NCBI GenBank assembly: GCA_905221605.1
Contig: CAJNDS010000213.1
Coordinates: 398,212 to 460,211 of the forward strand
DNA: 62,000 nt
Direction: 5' to 3'
DNA from: Symbiodinium natans
Lineage: Eukaryota; Sar; Dinophyceae; Suessiales; Symbiodiniaceae
Below are positions 29,641 to 42,789 of the stretch, one piece after another. The notes below the pieces were generated by a model, which saw nothing but the letters and a program-made list of their open reading frames with translations, made no database searches and was not told where the DNA came from. Positions within the stretch are counted from its first letter, which is position 1. Every line of letters begins with the position of its first letter. Made by a program: the position numbers and the translations under genes.

Positions 29641-31425
29641 CCTTAGACCCTAACTTCCAAAGCCGCCTCTTCTCTGGGAAGTCCTGGAGAGGTTGAAGAG
29701 CATGGGGAAGTTTAAGAAAACTTGGTACTTATGACTTATGTCAGCAGGGTTATTCGTACCCTAAAGAAGTTCGTATCCCTGAACCCTAAACCCTAAACCC
29801 TAAACCCTAAACCGTACTTATAACCCTACTATAAGGTATCCAGGAACCTCACAGTAGGATTCTTTGTTACGGGGGCGGCAGGCATTTTTTAGGAGGGCCT
29901 CTTGGGGTTTGAAACCCTAAACCCTAAACCCTAAACACTAAACCCTAAACCCTAAACCACGCATCTTCAGGGTTGCAAGGGGCCGCAGCCTCTGGGGTAA
30001 GCAGGTGAAATCACCTCCGAGTACGATCCGAAAGACATCCAGCTTCGACTCAAAAACCCTAAGCCCTAAACCCCAAACCCTAAACCCTAAACCCTAAACC
30101 AAGGGAAGGCCCTCCTCTCCGCGACGATGCCCCGTGCGGGCGGGGCAGCGAGACCAGGTTGGCCATGGCTGACCAGAAACATCGGGTGCTTTTATGCAGC
30201 AAGACGCAGGGGTCCCTTGTGTGTATGGCTTGGACCACCCTTTGAACCACCTTCTAATCCCAGGGCCCCTTTACACCGAAATCGCGACCTCCTTTCAGGT
30301 GTTGAGAGCTAGGATGAGGTCGGGGATTTCCGCTCAGGTTTGAGAAGCTCAAGGGCTTACTTCAGCGCTCTTCTCTTCGCTCGGGCCCTGAAAAGGAGAG
30401 AAACAGCATGTGGCTTTGCATGGCCCTTTGGGAGGCGCCGGCGCCTGCTGCAGCAACAAGCCTGGCTGTCAGTAGCACGGGCACCTTTTCTCCTCGCGGC
30501 CGGTATCTCTTTCTGCTTGAACTTCATGCCTGACCTTGGGGCATCACAGCCAGGCATAAAAATCCCGAAACCCTCAGCCCTAAACCCTCAAAATGAGGTC
30601 CAGCAGAACAGTACTTGTTGTTCAGCGGCTTTTTGGGGCGCGTAAGAGAGCCCCTCATCGACATCCCAGGTGCATGGTACTTATTAACCAATTCGAACTG
30701 AACTTAGAACTGTACTTATAACCCTGTTGGGGCACTTCAGGTGCTTGGAAGTGGGTGACAAGTACAGTTTCATACATTATAACAGGGTGAATAAGTACCA
30801 TGAACCTCCAAGAGGTACAGAGACCGAACTCGCCGCGCTAACTGAGAGGAGGACAGGGCAGCGTCGCTTAAGCCTCAGAGAAGCCCCCCAGATCACAAGG
30901 TTTTGCTGCTTCCGTGGGGTTGCTAGAGGATCCTTAAGGACTTAGGGTTTAGGGTTTAGGGTTTGGGGTTTGGGGTTTAGGGTTTAGGGTTTGGGGTTTG
31001 GGGTTTGGGGTTTAGGGGGGCTCATGAGGGTTGGGTACCCAGGGAACCTTCGGGAATCTGGCTCCCTTTCAGAGCCTTTCAAAGCCTGAGAGGACCTTGG
31101 TTTGCATGGCCCCCTTGAACCTCCCCGCAGTTTAAGGACCCCTGCAAGGATGGAGTCGAGGTCTTAGGGTTTAGGGTTTAGGGTTTAGGGTTTAGGGTTT
31201 AGGGTTTAGGGTGTAGGGTTTAGGGTGTAGGGTTCAGGGTTCAGGGCTTAGGGTTTAGGAAGGCGTTCCCATTTTTTCGCAATGACTCTGAACCCCCCCA
31301 AACAAAAAACAAAAGAATGCACTAACCGGGGAACTGTATTTGGGCGCCGCAGAAGAACGGAATTATGGGTATAACTAAGATATGTAACCCTAAACCCTAA
31401 AACCCCAAAACCTCAAACCCTAAAC

Positions 31426-31540
31426 TATAAGTGGATTGAGGCCCAGAGAACCATGGAACTCCAACACTGCTTCCAAAAACTCCTCGGAAAGGCTCAGTTT
31501 CGCGCAGACTGGAATTTCCCGCCAAGGTCGGTCTGATGAC
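31426..31540 (-). CDS. Candidate exon, unassigned (115 bases)
   Basis: Acceptor CGTCCAG|G, frame including SLSEEFLEAVLEFHGSLGLN. Open up to GTTTAGGG, where the telomeric array begins; an internal donor is also possible. Confidence 0.45.
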
Positions 31541-31757
31541 CTGGACGCCGGGCGAAAGGAGCTCGTGGGCTTGGGGCGACAAGATGTGTGCAGGTGTTTC
31601 CGGGGCGTAGGGTTTAGGATTTTGGGTTGAGGCTTGAGGGTGCAGGGTTTAGGGTTTAGGGGTTCAGGGTTTTCGGGTTGAAGGTTGAGGGTGTAGGGTT
31701 GAGGGTTGAGGAAGTAGGGTTTAGGGTTCCGGGTTTAGGGTTCCGGGTTTAGGGTTT

Positions 31758-32093
31758 TGGGCGCGTGTCCTCGTGTATCAGCCCGACATCGAAGTCCAGG
31801 GGCTAGCGGGTCAGATTGCTGCCTCTCTACAAATTCTCGTTCTGCACCCTATGGAGCAAACTCTTCTGACACGCTTCGCGATGCACCGCAGCGTGTCCTC
31901 CGGCCCCGACTTAGTGATTCGAACTAGGGAACTGAGGGATAAGGTGCTATCTATAGCCCCTCGAAGGATATACGTGGCATCCAATTCCTTAAGTCCCTAC
32001 AGGAACGATAGCAAGCTCATGGCGCCATCATCGCCCGGCTCTGAGTCACAAAGCGGGGGGGTCGTTCTTTGGGATCCCCTGCCTCCTCTCCAT
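31758..32093 (+). CDS. Open frame, uncertain
   Basis: Plus-strand frame of more than 100 codons, including QGLAGQIAASLQILVLHPME. No splice context or homology supports it; could be a captured fragment or chance. Confidence 0.15.
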
Positions 32094-32582
32094 TAAATCC
32101 CCTCACCAACCCTCCCGTCCAGCAGAACCCCTCCTCCCACCCCGCCCGCCCTGACTGACTGGAGGGGGTGGCGCCGAGTTGCAAGGGACCCTGTAAACCT
32201 AAGCTCTCTCTCAAAACAATCTTTGAATTCTCTGCCTGTGTGGACCTAAACCCCTGAAATACCCTGTTTAAGGTAGGGTCCCTCCTAACACGGAGAGGGA
32301 GCCGGCTAGTTAGGGGGGGGGGGGGGGGAGCAAAAGTCTCAGGGCTTAGGGTTATCCCTAAACCCTAAACCCTAAACCCTCAACCCTCAAACCTAGACAT
32401 TAAACCCTAAACCCTAAACCCCAGAAGTGAGAGAACTCAAGTGCAAGTCGCGGGCCCTGGAGTTCTTCGAGGGCGGTGGTAGCGGCCCTCCTCTCTCGTG
32501 AGGCGTTTTTACGCGGATTTGGGGGTTTAGGGTTTAGCTTTCAGGGTTAGGGCTTAGGGTGTAGGGTCTCCGGGCCCGGGGC

Positions 32583-32800
32583 CCTAAAACCACAAGCTGA
32601 GGCTCCTCGGAAACATTTTGAGACGCTTCGAGCACTGGAATTGCCACTCTGGGCACATGCTCCGCAGGCATCGGCGGTCCCTGACCTGCGCTGGTCCCTT
32701 CATTCTGATCTTCAGCAGCTCCTCGTGCTTCGCGAGCTGAAGGTCCTCTTCTGAATCCATCAGATGTCCTTGCTGACGCACTGCTTCTTCGCAGTTCTAT
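32583..32800 (-). CDS. Candidate exon, unassigned (long)
   Basis: One of the longest open islands; includes DSEEDLQLAKHEELLKIRMK and CPEWQFQCSKRLKMF. A second frame is open too. Confidence 0.35.
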
Positions 32801-32934
32801 TCCAGGACCGGCGTGGGGACCCCGTTCCTCTGCTTCACGCGCAGCTGGAGCTTGACCATCAGTTGACATTCTTTGACTTTGGCAGGCCCGCGATGGCACG
32901 GCGACCTTCCTGTTCGAACTCGTTGTAACGCCTA

Positions 32935-33068
32935 GGGTTTAGGGTTTAGGGTTTAGGGTTTAGGGTTTAGGGTTTAGGGTTTAGGGTTTAGGGTTTAGGG
33001 TTTAGGGTTTAGGGTTTAGGGTTTAGGGTTTAGGGTTTAGGGTTTAGGGTTTAGTTTAGGGTTTAGGG
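32935..33068 (-). repeat. TTTAGGG array
   Basis: About 19 near-perfect 7-mers. Confidence 0.95.
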
Positions 33069-33995
33069 GCAGCTCGTACCTCCAAATCCTGACATGCCCT
33101 CTGTGGAGTCGGAGATCCGAACACCCCGAACCTTAAACCCTAAACATCAGGCGACTCCCTGCGAAGCCGATTGAACCCAACAACCTGGAGCTCAATACCC
33201 TCGGATTTGTGTTCTCAGCCTATGGCGGCAGCTCTTGACACCCCGAAGCCCACGCAACCCCTACAACCCCCTAACCCCATGGAAGCCGCTGTTTTTGGGT
33301 TTCGGGTCTAGGTTTAGGGGGGCTTGAAAGGCTTCATCGAGTTTACAGGGTTCTGCAGGGTATACGGCTCACAGGGTCTTATGGGGCTAGGGCTTCGGGT
33401 TCATTTATAGGGTTCTTGAGGGAGTTCATGGGGAGTAGGTACCTTGGGGCAACCTTAGGGAAGCTGAGGGAGCCTCAGGGAGTAGTAGGGAGCATTAGGG
33501 AACCTTGGGTTACATACCCCCCCTTTGAACCCCAAACCCTCAACCCCAAACCCAAAACCCTAAACCCTAAACCCTAAACCCTAAACCCTAAACCCCAAAC
33601 CCCAAACCCTAAACCCTAAACCCCAAACCCTAAACCCTGAGATCCGTTTCTCCTTGCGGGCCTCGGCCTGGTGCAAGGGGGGAGCGAAGGGGAAGAGCTG
33701 TTTTAGGGTTTAGGGTTTAGGGTCTAGGGTTTAGGGTTTAGGGTTTAGGGTTTAGGGTTTAGGGTTTAGGGTTTAGGGTTTAGGGTTTAGGGTTTAGGGT
33801 TTAGGGTTCGGGGCTGAAGGGTCTAGGGTTCAGGGGTTTCGGATGTTGGATATAGGGGTTCAGGGCTTGGGCTTGTGGCTTAGTGCCATCAATGTGCGGG
33901 ATTTAGGGTGCCGGGGTTCGGTGCTTTTGGGGTTCGGGGAAGTTGTGAATTTGGGGCCTAAACCCTAAACCCTAAACCCCAAACCCCAAACCCAC

Positions 33996-34040
33996 CTCCT
34001 TGAGGAGTTCGTCCACCTCCTCCCGAAGACGCTTCTCTAC
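33996..34040 (-). CDS. Candidate exon, unassigned (45 bases)
   Basis: Acceptor CTCGAG|G, frame VEKRLREEVDELLKE (helical, charged), GT donor (GTGGGT); symmetrical phase 0. Confidence 0.5.
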
Positions 34041-34547
34041 CTCGAGGCCATCTACAGAAGCCCATCACCCTAAACCCTAAACCCTAAACCCTAAACCCTA
34101 GACCTGAATTCCAAGGCTTTGGGTTTAGGGAGCTTTTGGGGTTCAAGGGTCAGGGCTTCCTTCTTGTGTAAGTCGTGATAGGGCTGTAGGGTTTAGGGGC
34201 TTTAGGGTTGAGGATTTGGTCTCCAAAACCCATCTTCAAAAAGCTCCTTCTAATGGCCTGGCGAACACAAGGTTCAGGGTGGGCGTTGGAGTTTCAACCC
34301 CAAACCCCTAAGCCCGAAATCCTCTAAACCCTGAAAACCCTGAAAACCCTGAAAACCCTGAAAACCCTCTAAACCCTCTAAACCCTCTAAACCCTCTAAA
34401 CCCGAAAACCCTCTAAACCCTCTAAACCCTCCAAACCCTCCAAACCCTAAACCCCCCTAAACCCCCTAAACCCCCCAAACCCCCTAAACCCCCTAAACCC
34501 CCTAAACTCCCTAAACTCCCTAAACCCCCTAAACCCGAAAAATCTTT

Positions 34548-34740
34548 GCAGATAGCCATGCGAAGAGGCCCTTCCACAAAATGCCTGACGATATTCAAGG
34601 AGCGAGATTGGACCTCATCTTCGAATGCACAAATCAATCGAGAACAAAACTGTCCTCGGCACTCCTGCGGCAAATGTTTGATGAATATGAGTGATGCGTG
34701 ATCTCTCTTAGTCGGTACATGCATCCCTGACTCCCGCCTT
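34548..34740 (-). CDS. Candidate exon, unassigned (about 190 bases)
   Basis: Includes HASLIFIKHLPQECRGQFCS and DEVQSRSLNIVRHFVEGPLR. The longest unbroken protein-like island outside the retroelement; no family recognised. Confidence 0.45.
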
Positions 34741-36353
34741 GGTTGTGCATGAAGCACGAGTGGTCTCACGCAATCACCGCGCCAGATTACACTTTGCTTG
34801 TCCGACCTAAACCCTAAACCCTCTAAACCCTCTAAACCCTCTAAACCCTCTAAACCCTCTAAACCCTCTAAACCCTCTAAACCTTCTGAGCCCTCTAGAC
34901 CTCGAAATCCTCTAAACCCTTTAAAACCCCTAAGCCCTAAATCCCAAACCCCAAACGGGCTTAGGGCCTCTGAAAGTCGAAGGGCAAGGCCTCACCCTAA
35001 ACCCTAAACCCTAAACCCTAGACCCCAAACCCTAAACCCTAAACCCTAAACCAGCCGAGGCTTCGGCATCCGAGGGCGGGAGGTGGCCGTGCTCTCTGAG
35101 AACACCTGGGCAGGCTCCCGGAAAATGAGAAGTTTAGGGTTTAGGGTTTAGGGTATAGCAGGGTTTAGGGTGTAGGGTGTAGGGTGTAGGGTTCAGGGTT
35201 GAGGGTTGAGGGGTTGACGGTTTTAGGGGGGTTTTCGGGTTTGGGAGTTTTGAGTTTTTAGGGCTTTAGGGGCATTTGGGGCTTCAGAGTTTCGGCTTTA
35301 GGGTTTGGTTTGGGGGTTTTAGGGCTTGAGGGTTTTTGGGGGTTAGGGGTTGTAGGGTTTCGGGGGGCTGTATGGAGGTATAGAAGGAGGGTCCCCAAAA
35401 CACCCACACCTCGGATGGGACGAGGGAGATGGTGTCTAAACCCTAAAAGATGGTCACTTCTCGAAAATCACCCTAAACCCTAAACCCTAAACCCTAAACC
35501 CTAAACCCTAAACCCTAAACCCTAAACCCTAAACCCTAAACCCTAAACCCTAAAATCTTTCGGGGTCCATTTGGGGTCCTTACTACAAGGCGGCCCCGAA
35601 ACTTTGGCGTACCCAAAAGGGACCATCATTTTGAGAACTGGCCATATAAAGCCCAGGGTGCTGAAGGGTTTAGGGTTTAGGGTTTAGGGTTTAGGGTTTC
35701 GGGTTTGGGGTTTAGGGTTTAGGGTTTAGGGTTTAGGGTTTGGGGTTTAGGGTTTAGGGTTTAGGGTTTAGGGAGTTTCGGGTTTAAGGAGTTTCGGGTT
35801 TCGGGATGACGGCTTAGGGCTCAGGATTCGGGACCGAGACCGCTAAACCCTAACCCTAAACCCTAAACCCTAAACCCTAAACTCCCAAAGATGGCAACTC
35901 CCTGTGATATCCTTCCACTCGGAGCTTCCGAGAAAGTTCTGGGCCACAAAACGGGGAGTTTACGAAAATAGGGGACCCCCACTCTAGACCCCCGGGATAG
36001 AATTCCCTTATGATAAGGAAATCCCCCAACGCTTCAAGCACCAAGGCGCGACGCCTAAAGCCTACCTGGAGGCTCATTCGGGATTCGGATTTAGGGTTTA
36101 GGGTTTAGGGCTTAGGGTTTAGGGTTTAGGGTTTAGGGTTTCGGGTTAGTTTCGGGTACTTATCCAAGTAGGGTTCTGAAGAGGGTATGACTGTGGCGAA
36201 ATCCTCAGCCAAGGTAGTTTGTAGACCCCATTATAATGAGTACCAGCATGGCTTCTAGTTTCAAGGTGGGTACTTACAGGCTAAACCCTACCTAAACCCT
36301 AAACCCTAAACCCTCAACCCTAAACCCTAAACCCTAAACCCCGAAAGTGAGGC

Positions 36354-36418
36354 CTTTGCCCATCTGCAGGACCAAGCTCCTGGCCTGCCAAAGGCAGCAG
36401 CACACTCCCGACGCTGGC
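36354..36418 (-). CDS. Candidate exon, unassigned
   Basis: Acceptor ATTCAG|G, frame ASVGSVLLPLAGQELGPADG, GC donor after GGGCAAAG. Confidence 0.45.
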
Positions 36419-36591
36419 CTGAATTCACGGGGGTGGGATTTGGGGTTTAGGGCATAGAAGGGTTTAGGGTTTAGGGTTTAGGGCTTAGAAGGGTTTAGGG
36501 TTTAGGGCTTAGGGCTTAGGGTTTAGGGTTTAGGGTTTAGGGTTTAGGGTTCAAGGTTTCGGGTTTCGGGTTTAGGAGTCTTGGGGTCTTG

Positions 36592-36650
36592 ACACGCAAC
36601 CCATCCCCGGCAACAATCTTGCCGCCCGTGTGCTGGCGGGCTCGAACTTC
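36592..36650 (-). CDS. Candidate exon, unassigned
   Basis: Acceptor CGTTAG|G, frame EVRARQHTGGKIVAGDGLR, GT nearby downstream. Confidence 0.4.
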
Positions 36651-37246
36651 CTAACGCGCATACTGTTTAGGGGCATTCAAAAGAACTATATAGGGATCCT
36701 AAGGGGATACCATGAAAAATTTCCGGCCCCTGTAGTACATGTCGTCGAGAAGCTGGTCACTTGACGGCGTCGAGGGAAACCAAGCGACACTATGCGGGGC
36801 ACGTTTCTCCGCTCCAACACCAGTTCCCAAAGAAACAAAGAGCAGCCCAAAGCAAATTCCGAAGACCTTTCTCAAACTTTACGTCTACGGTCAGACAAAG
36901 GATTGTAAACCTCGTTGCCTGCCTCAGCTCCAACTAGTGCTTCCTTCCTTCTGAAAGCCCCCAGGACTTTTCCAGCCGATCCGCTGGTGCGAGCGCTTGG
37001 AAAGCACCATGAGCTTTGTAATGACTCCCTCGCGGCATCGACTTTCTGACGCTTCTGCTATGATGGTGCTAGCGCCTAGCTGTAGAACCAAAAACACGCA
37101 CCGCTCCAGGCAACCTCCTCATATGTTCAGGGGACAATGGCAACCCTCTTCCCCCCAATCTTCCCTTGTCCTTCCCTAGCCCCCTAGGTCCCCACCTTAA
37201 ATAACCCTTAATTGGGCTTAATTAGCCAAAATGATGGGGGCAAACC

Positions 37247-37976
37247 GAGGGGGGTAGTATAAGTCAGTGAATACCATTTCCATTTTTCTAACCATGCCAC
37301 GCCCTACTAGGCCACCCGAAGACCCAAGACCATAACAACCTAGACCTCAACCCTAAACCCACCGAATGGCCCACAGGAAAGACCCACCCGAAGACCCAAA
37401 CCATAACAACCTATACCTCAACCCTGAACTCACCAAAAGACCCATAGGAAAGACCCGCATAATGGAACCGCCAGGAGAACCATACACCACCACATAGAAA
37501 AACCCCAACCTCAACCCCATAGACCCGCACTCCCATAGAAAAACCATATTCCCCAACCCGAAATCCCTAGCCCTTGAAAATGGAAATGGTATTCTGTACT
37601 GAAATATCTACAATTGGAATAAGGTTGAGGGATAAGGTAGTCACCAATCATAATATTATAATGGAATAATATTTTATGGTCGCTTCATCCGTTAAGACGA
37701 ACTCAGGTTTATTCATAGGAGTTCCAACAATTTTTTTAAGTCCCTAATAAATCGATCTGCTTCAAAACAAACACTGTTTATCTTACTACGGATATTAATA
37801 TTGTTAAAAATCGTCCAATGCTCATATATCCATCTGTTTGACAAATTCTTGAACAGACTATTTTTAACCCTGTCATAAATGGGAAAGTTCTGCTTAATTG
37901 AGAAATAAAGTCTATCTACATCATATTCGTGTAGTACATTACGTCTGATATTCACTGACTGTATAGAGGGCGGTTA
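37247..37976. mobile_element. AT-rich TIR element, possibly a decayed DNA transposon
   Basis: Ends are inverted: GTATAAGTCAGTGAATACC on the left and the complement of CTATACAGTCAGTGAATATC on the right. A nested inverted pair around AATACCATTTCCATTTT lies near 37267 and 37575. The right half is far more AT-rich than its surroundings and holds an open minus-strand frame (37955-37713, 80 codons). Confidence 0.5.
37713..37955 (-). CDS. AT-rich open frame inside TIR element
   Basis: 80 codons rich in Asn, Ile, Lys and Phe (for example NIRRNVLHEYDVDRLYFSIK), unlike the GC-rich exon islands around it. Could be a remnant of a transposon or foreign protein; no family recognised. Confidence 0.3.
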   Translation of the reverse strand: MNIRRNVLHEYDVDRLYFSIKQNFPIYDRVKNSLFKNLSNRWIYEHWTIFNNINIRSKINSVCFEADRFIRDLKKLLELL

Positions 37977-38229
37977 GTAGGGGAACCCATGACCCTAAAC
38001 CCTAAACCCTAAACCCTAATCCCCATTGCAAGAAGGGACTGCGGGCGCCTCCAGGACCACGGTTGCTGGACTCAGTGGAACTGCGTCCAAGTGAGGCTGG
38101 AGGCACCTGCACCGAGGCGGGGCTTAGGGATTCCGGGCTGAGGGGTCGAAAGTTTTGTAAGGGTTTAGCCCTAAACCCTAACCCTAAACCCTACACCCTA
38201 AACCCCAAACCCTAAACTAGGGTCTCTGA

Positions 38230-38289
38230 CTTTGGGGGCCCCCGGCTGCTCACTGCGGTGGGCCCCGTTACTAGGAGGCCAGCCCTAAC
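38230..38289 (-). CDS. Candidate exon, unassigned
   Basis: Acceptor GAGCAG|G, frame VRAGLLVTGPTAVSSRGPPK. Confidence 0.4.
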
Positions 38290-38587
38290 CTGCTCATAAG
38301 GCTCTCTGTTCATAGGGTATGTGGGGTTTAGGGTTTAGGGTTTAAGGTTTAGGGTTTGGGGTTTGGGGTTTGGGGTTTGGGGTTTGGGGTTTGGGGTGTA
38401 GGGTGTAGGGTTGATTCCCGGCAACCCGTAGCAACCGCTCAGGCACTGAGTAGCCGGGTTTGGGGCTATAGGGTTTAGGGTTTAGGGTTTAGGGTTCAGG
38501 GTTCAGGGTTCGGGTTTCGGGCGAATTTGGGGTCGAGTTCTACAAAGGGTCTGGGGGTATGAGGGCAGCAGAGCTTCCCAATGGGGC

Positions 38588-38653
38588 CTGGTTTCACCGT
38601 CTGCGTCCTTCACAATAAAGCGAATGCGGCCAGCGTAGTGGAGGTTCCATTGC
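38588..38653 (-). CDS. Candidate exon, unassigned (66 bases)
   Basis: Acceptor CATTGCAG|G, frame QWNLHYAGRIRFIVKDADGE, ending at a GC donor after ACCAG. Strong exon signals; no family recognised. Confidence 0.55.
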
Positions 38654-39061
38654 CTGCAATGAGCTGCAAAGAAGGCCCTCAACCAAAAAGATGCGAGCGA
38701 AGAGTATAATTCCCTATGCCCTAAGGCCTAAGCCCTAAGCCCTAATTAAGCCCTAAACCCTAAACCCTAAACCCTAAACGACAACCCTAGACCCTAAACC
38801 CTAAACCCTAAACCCTAAACCCTAAACCCTAAACCCTACACCCTAAACCCTAAACCCTAACCCTAAACCCTGAACCCTAGGCGAAGAGCATTCTTACAAA
38901 ATGAGCACCAAGGCCCAAGGCTTCAAAAAGGTTCTAGGGCTCTTGCCTAAACCACCACGGGGCCAAAGGCACCCTCAGTCCTCTACCCTAAACCCTAAAC
39001 CCTAAACCCTAAACCCTAAACCCTAAACCCTAAACCCTAAACCCTAAACCCCCAGACTCAC

Positions 39062-39142
39062 ACAGGTTCTTTCCCTCCGCCGCGTCGAAGAGCCAAGCTC
39101 CACACGTCTCGCGCTGCAACTGCCAGCTGAAAGCTCCCGGAC
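39062..39142 (-). CDS. Candidate exon, unassigned (81 bases)
   Basis: Acceptor CAGTAG|G, frame including FSWQLQRETCGAWLFDAAEG, full-consensus GTGAGT donor. Confidence 0.55.
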
Positions 39143-39423
39143 CTACTGAAACTTGCTTGAAGGTTCATGTTACTTATAGGTGGGGTTTAGGGTTTAGGGT
39201 TTCGGGTTTCGGACTTGGGATTTAAGGTTTAGGGTCCCTGAACCCTAAACACCCTAAACCCGAAACCTTAAACCCTAAACCCTACTTATACGTACCCTTG
39301 GAGTCCGGGAAGTTTATGAGGGGGTTTGACCCTAAACCCTAAACCCTAAACCCTAAACCCTAAACCCTAAACCCTAAACCCTAACCCTAAACCCTAAACC
39401 CTAAACCCTAAACCCTAAACCGC

Positions 39424-39490
39424 TTTGGGGCCCTGGAGATGCGCAGTGGCAAAAGGCCCACAGGCTCAGAGAGCGGCTCAGAGCGTCGTC
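39424..39490 (-). CDS. Candidate exon, unassigned
   Basis: Acceptor GTGCAG|G, frame DDALSRSLSLWAFCHCASPG; bracketed by CCCTAAA and TTTAGGG arrays. Confidence 0.4.
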
Positions 39491-41495
39491 CTGCACTTCG
39501 GGTTGAGGGTTTAGGGTTTAGGGTTTGGGATTTTATATGGGGTTTAGGATTTCGGGCTTGGGGTTTAGGGTTTAGGGTTTCGGGTTTAGGGTTTAGGGTT
39601 TAGGGTTTAGGGTTTGGGGTTTGGGGTTTGGGGTTTGGGGTTTGGGGTTTGGGGTTTGGGGTTTGGGGTGGGTTTATCTACGGTTTAGGGCTTGGGGGTT
39701 ATATGGGGTTTAGGATTTCGGGCTTGGGGTTCAGGGTTTAGGGTTTAGGGTTTAGGGTTTGGGGTTTGGGGTTTAGGGTTTATCTAGGGTTTAGGGTTTG
39801 GGGTTTATGTGGGGTTTAGGATTTCAAGTTTGGGGTTTGGGGTTTCGGGTTTAGGGTTTCGGGTTTAGGGTTTAGGGGGCCTCTACTTGGAAGTTCATGG
39901 GCTTAGGATTTCTCGTTTAGCGATCCAGGGCTTCTGGGTAAACCCTAAACGCTAAACCCTAAACCCTAAACCCTAAACCCTAGAATTGCTTTAGGGATGC
40001 CAAAAAAAGACAACTGGCGTAAGAGTCCTGGCCGCGCGGCTTAGGCCGTCGTCCTCGCGCGCAAGGCTGAGGGGCGTTTTCAGGGCTTTTGAGGGTTTTG
40101 AGGGCTTTTCGGGGCATTTCAAGGGCGGGCTTTTAGGGCTGGGGGTGTAGAGTGGCATGCTAGGGGCCATGGTGCCATACACCTAAATCGGCAAGGTACC
40201 CTCTCACCTTCTCGGGGTTGAGAGTTGAACGTTTCTAGGGGGAATTGCTAGGGTTTATGGGGGCTCGGGGGCTTAAGGCTCTGGAAGTTCTAGGTTTCGA
40301 GGGCCTGCTCACGAAAACTCACTTTTGCATCCCTTACGCTCATGAACCAGAATGGTTAAAGGTTTAGGGTTAAGGGTTTAGGGTTTCGGGTTTAAGGGTT
40401 TAGGGTTTAGGGTTTAGGGTTTACGGTTTCGGGTTTAGGGTTTAGGGTTTAGGGCTAGGGTTTAGGGCTTCGGCTTTTTTTGGCGGACGTCCTCAGCCTC
40501 ACTGCTCCAAGTCGTCCGCCTTCAGGGGAAGGTCTCAGCCGTCCAGGTCCGCGGACTTTGGTCGAACTAGTCCCCGGCATACATCACCTTCAAGGGCTCT
40601 TAAGAGAAAGGAGAAACGGATCTTAGGGTTTGGGGTTTAGGGTTTAGGGTTTAGGGTTTGGGGTTTAGGGTTTAGGGTTTGGGGTTTAGGGTTTGGGGTT
40701 TAGGGTTTAAGGGGGGTATGTACTTCAAGGTTCCCAAATACTCCCTACTACTCCCTGAGGCTCTCTAAGCTTCCCGATGGTTGCCTGATTACCTACCCCC
40801 TCCCTTAAGGGCCCTGTAATCACTTGGCGGCTTTTGTTTACGGGAAGTCTCGAAAAACACTCCACATGGGGGGGGGGGGGGGGGGTTTTCGGAAATTAGG
40901 GGTACCTTATCGCAGTCAGGGGTACCTTATTGGGGTCCTTATGAACAGGGAATCCTACTATTTGGGGGTCTATATTAAGGGTGTCTTATTTCGTAACCGC
41001 CCACATGTCCTTCATAAAGGGGAAAAAGACTCGAAGTTCTGTCGAATATCCGGAGCGCGCTTTGTATGCTTCGTGGTCCTGCTGGCGTGTGAATAAAGTG
41101 GCGCATTGCATGATGACTGCTTTGGCTTCGGATCTGACGCCGGGCTGCCGACCAACTGTCAGAAAGCCCAAATCTCTCGAGGTCCTGAAGTCCTCAAAGA
41201 ACCAAACGTGAAGCCACGAATCTGAAGTGGCAGGAACCGTAACAACACGAACAGCAAGACGACGAGTCGTAATACTAGAACAAACCATCGCGATCATGAC
41301 CATAACCGACAGCACAACCAGCACCAGAATCAGGACCATACAAGCCCTAAACCCCAAACCCCCAACCCTAAACCCTAAACCCTACCCCTAAACCCTAAAC
41401 TCTAAACCCTAACCCTAAACCCTAAACCCTAAACCCTAAACCCTAAACCCTAAACCCTAACCCTAAACCCTAAACCCCAAACCCTGAGTCGCAAC

Positions 41496-41554
41496 TTTGA
41501 GTGCGCGGAGCCCCAGACCTCATCGAGGGCCTTCCGCGCTGCCAGGCGCCTCTC
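41496..41554 (-). CDS. Candidate exon, unassigned
   Basis: Acceptor CTCTAG|G, frame ERRLAARKALDEVWGSAHS, GT donor. Confidence 0.5.
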
Positions 41555-42003
41555 CTAGAGGGCTTAGGGTTTAGGGTTTAGGGTTTAGGGTTTAGGGTTT
41601 AGGGTTATTTAGGGTTTAGGGTTTCGGGTTTAGGGTTTAGGGTTCAGGGTTCAGGGTTTAGGGTTTGGGGTTTAGGGTTTGGGCCACTCTCCGGGGAACC
41701 TAGGGGGGGGTAGTATAGGGGGGGGGGGGGGTAGTAGGGAAACCCATGATCCCAGCACAAAATGAAGTAGATTCTAAAATACATTCTCACCTCCGCTCCC
41801 CCCCCCACCCCTTACAACCTCCTGAAGGACCCTACACCCTAAACCCCACGAACCCGAAACCCTAAACCCGAAACCCTAAACCCGAAAACCCCCGAAACCC
41901 CCGAAACCCCCGAAACCCTAAACCCTAAACCCCAAACCCCCGAAACCCTAAAACCCCCGAAACCTTAAACCCCACAACCCGGAGTCCCCAAACTTCCCCC
42001 CCG

Positions 42004-42049
42004 AAACTCCGAAACGGTCCTCAAGGAGCAGCGCCTCCTGCATGATCTC
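42004..42049 (-). CDS. Candidate exon, unassigned
   Basis: Acceptor CTTCAG|G, frame EIMQEALLLEDRFG. Confidence 0.4.
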
Positions 42050-42789
42050 CTGAAGGAAAGGGCCCTTCTTACCCATGAGTTCAGGGCTCAGGTTTTAGGG
42101 AGCTTAGGGGGAGTTTAGGGGAGTGTAGGGGAGTTTAGGGGAGATCAGGGGAGCTGAGGGGAGATTGGGGGAATTTGGGGGAGTTTAGGGGAGTTTAGGG
42201 GACCCCCCTTCATTACCAGGATCCCCCAGAAGTGTTAGGAGTCCCTCCTTAGCAATCACGACTATTACACTACAAGGACCCTAACACCCAAGCCCAAGCG
42301 CCCTACTAGCAACACACCAAACCCTTCATTCCCACGTAGTTTCTCCAAAATACGGTCCCTTTTGGGGGTCCTTATTACAAGGCGGCCTCTGATTTTTCGG
42401 ATACACAACCCTAAACCCTAAACCCTAAACCCTTAACCCTAAACCCTAATGGGGTGTTACTCAGCGGTGTCGTGCGCTCCAGACGCTGGCGATGCGAAGT
42501 GGACTGTAGCATCGAGTGGACCTCAAGAGGAGCAACACCCCGCGCGAGAAGCCCCAAACGGGGCTTGGGGGGGGGGGGGGGTTTAGGGGTTTAGGGTTTA
42601 GGGTTGACGGGGGCTTGCGGAGGTTTGGGGCTTCGGGCTTGGGAGTTTAGGGCTTGAAGGTCGAGATCTCAGGAAGAAAACGTCGGTGGGCTTTGCAGCT
42701 GTATGGTTGGGGGGGGCGTACGCTCTTCCGGGACGCGAAAGAGTTTAGGGTTTAGGGCTTAGGGTCTCTAGGGCTTAGGAAAGTGACCC

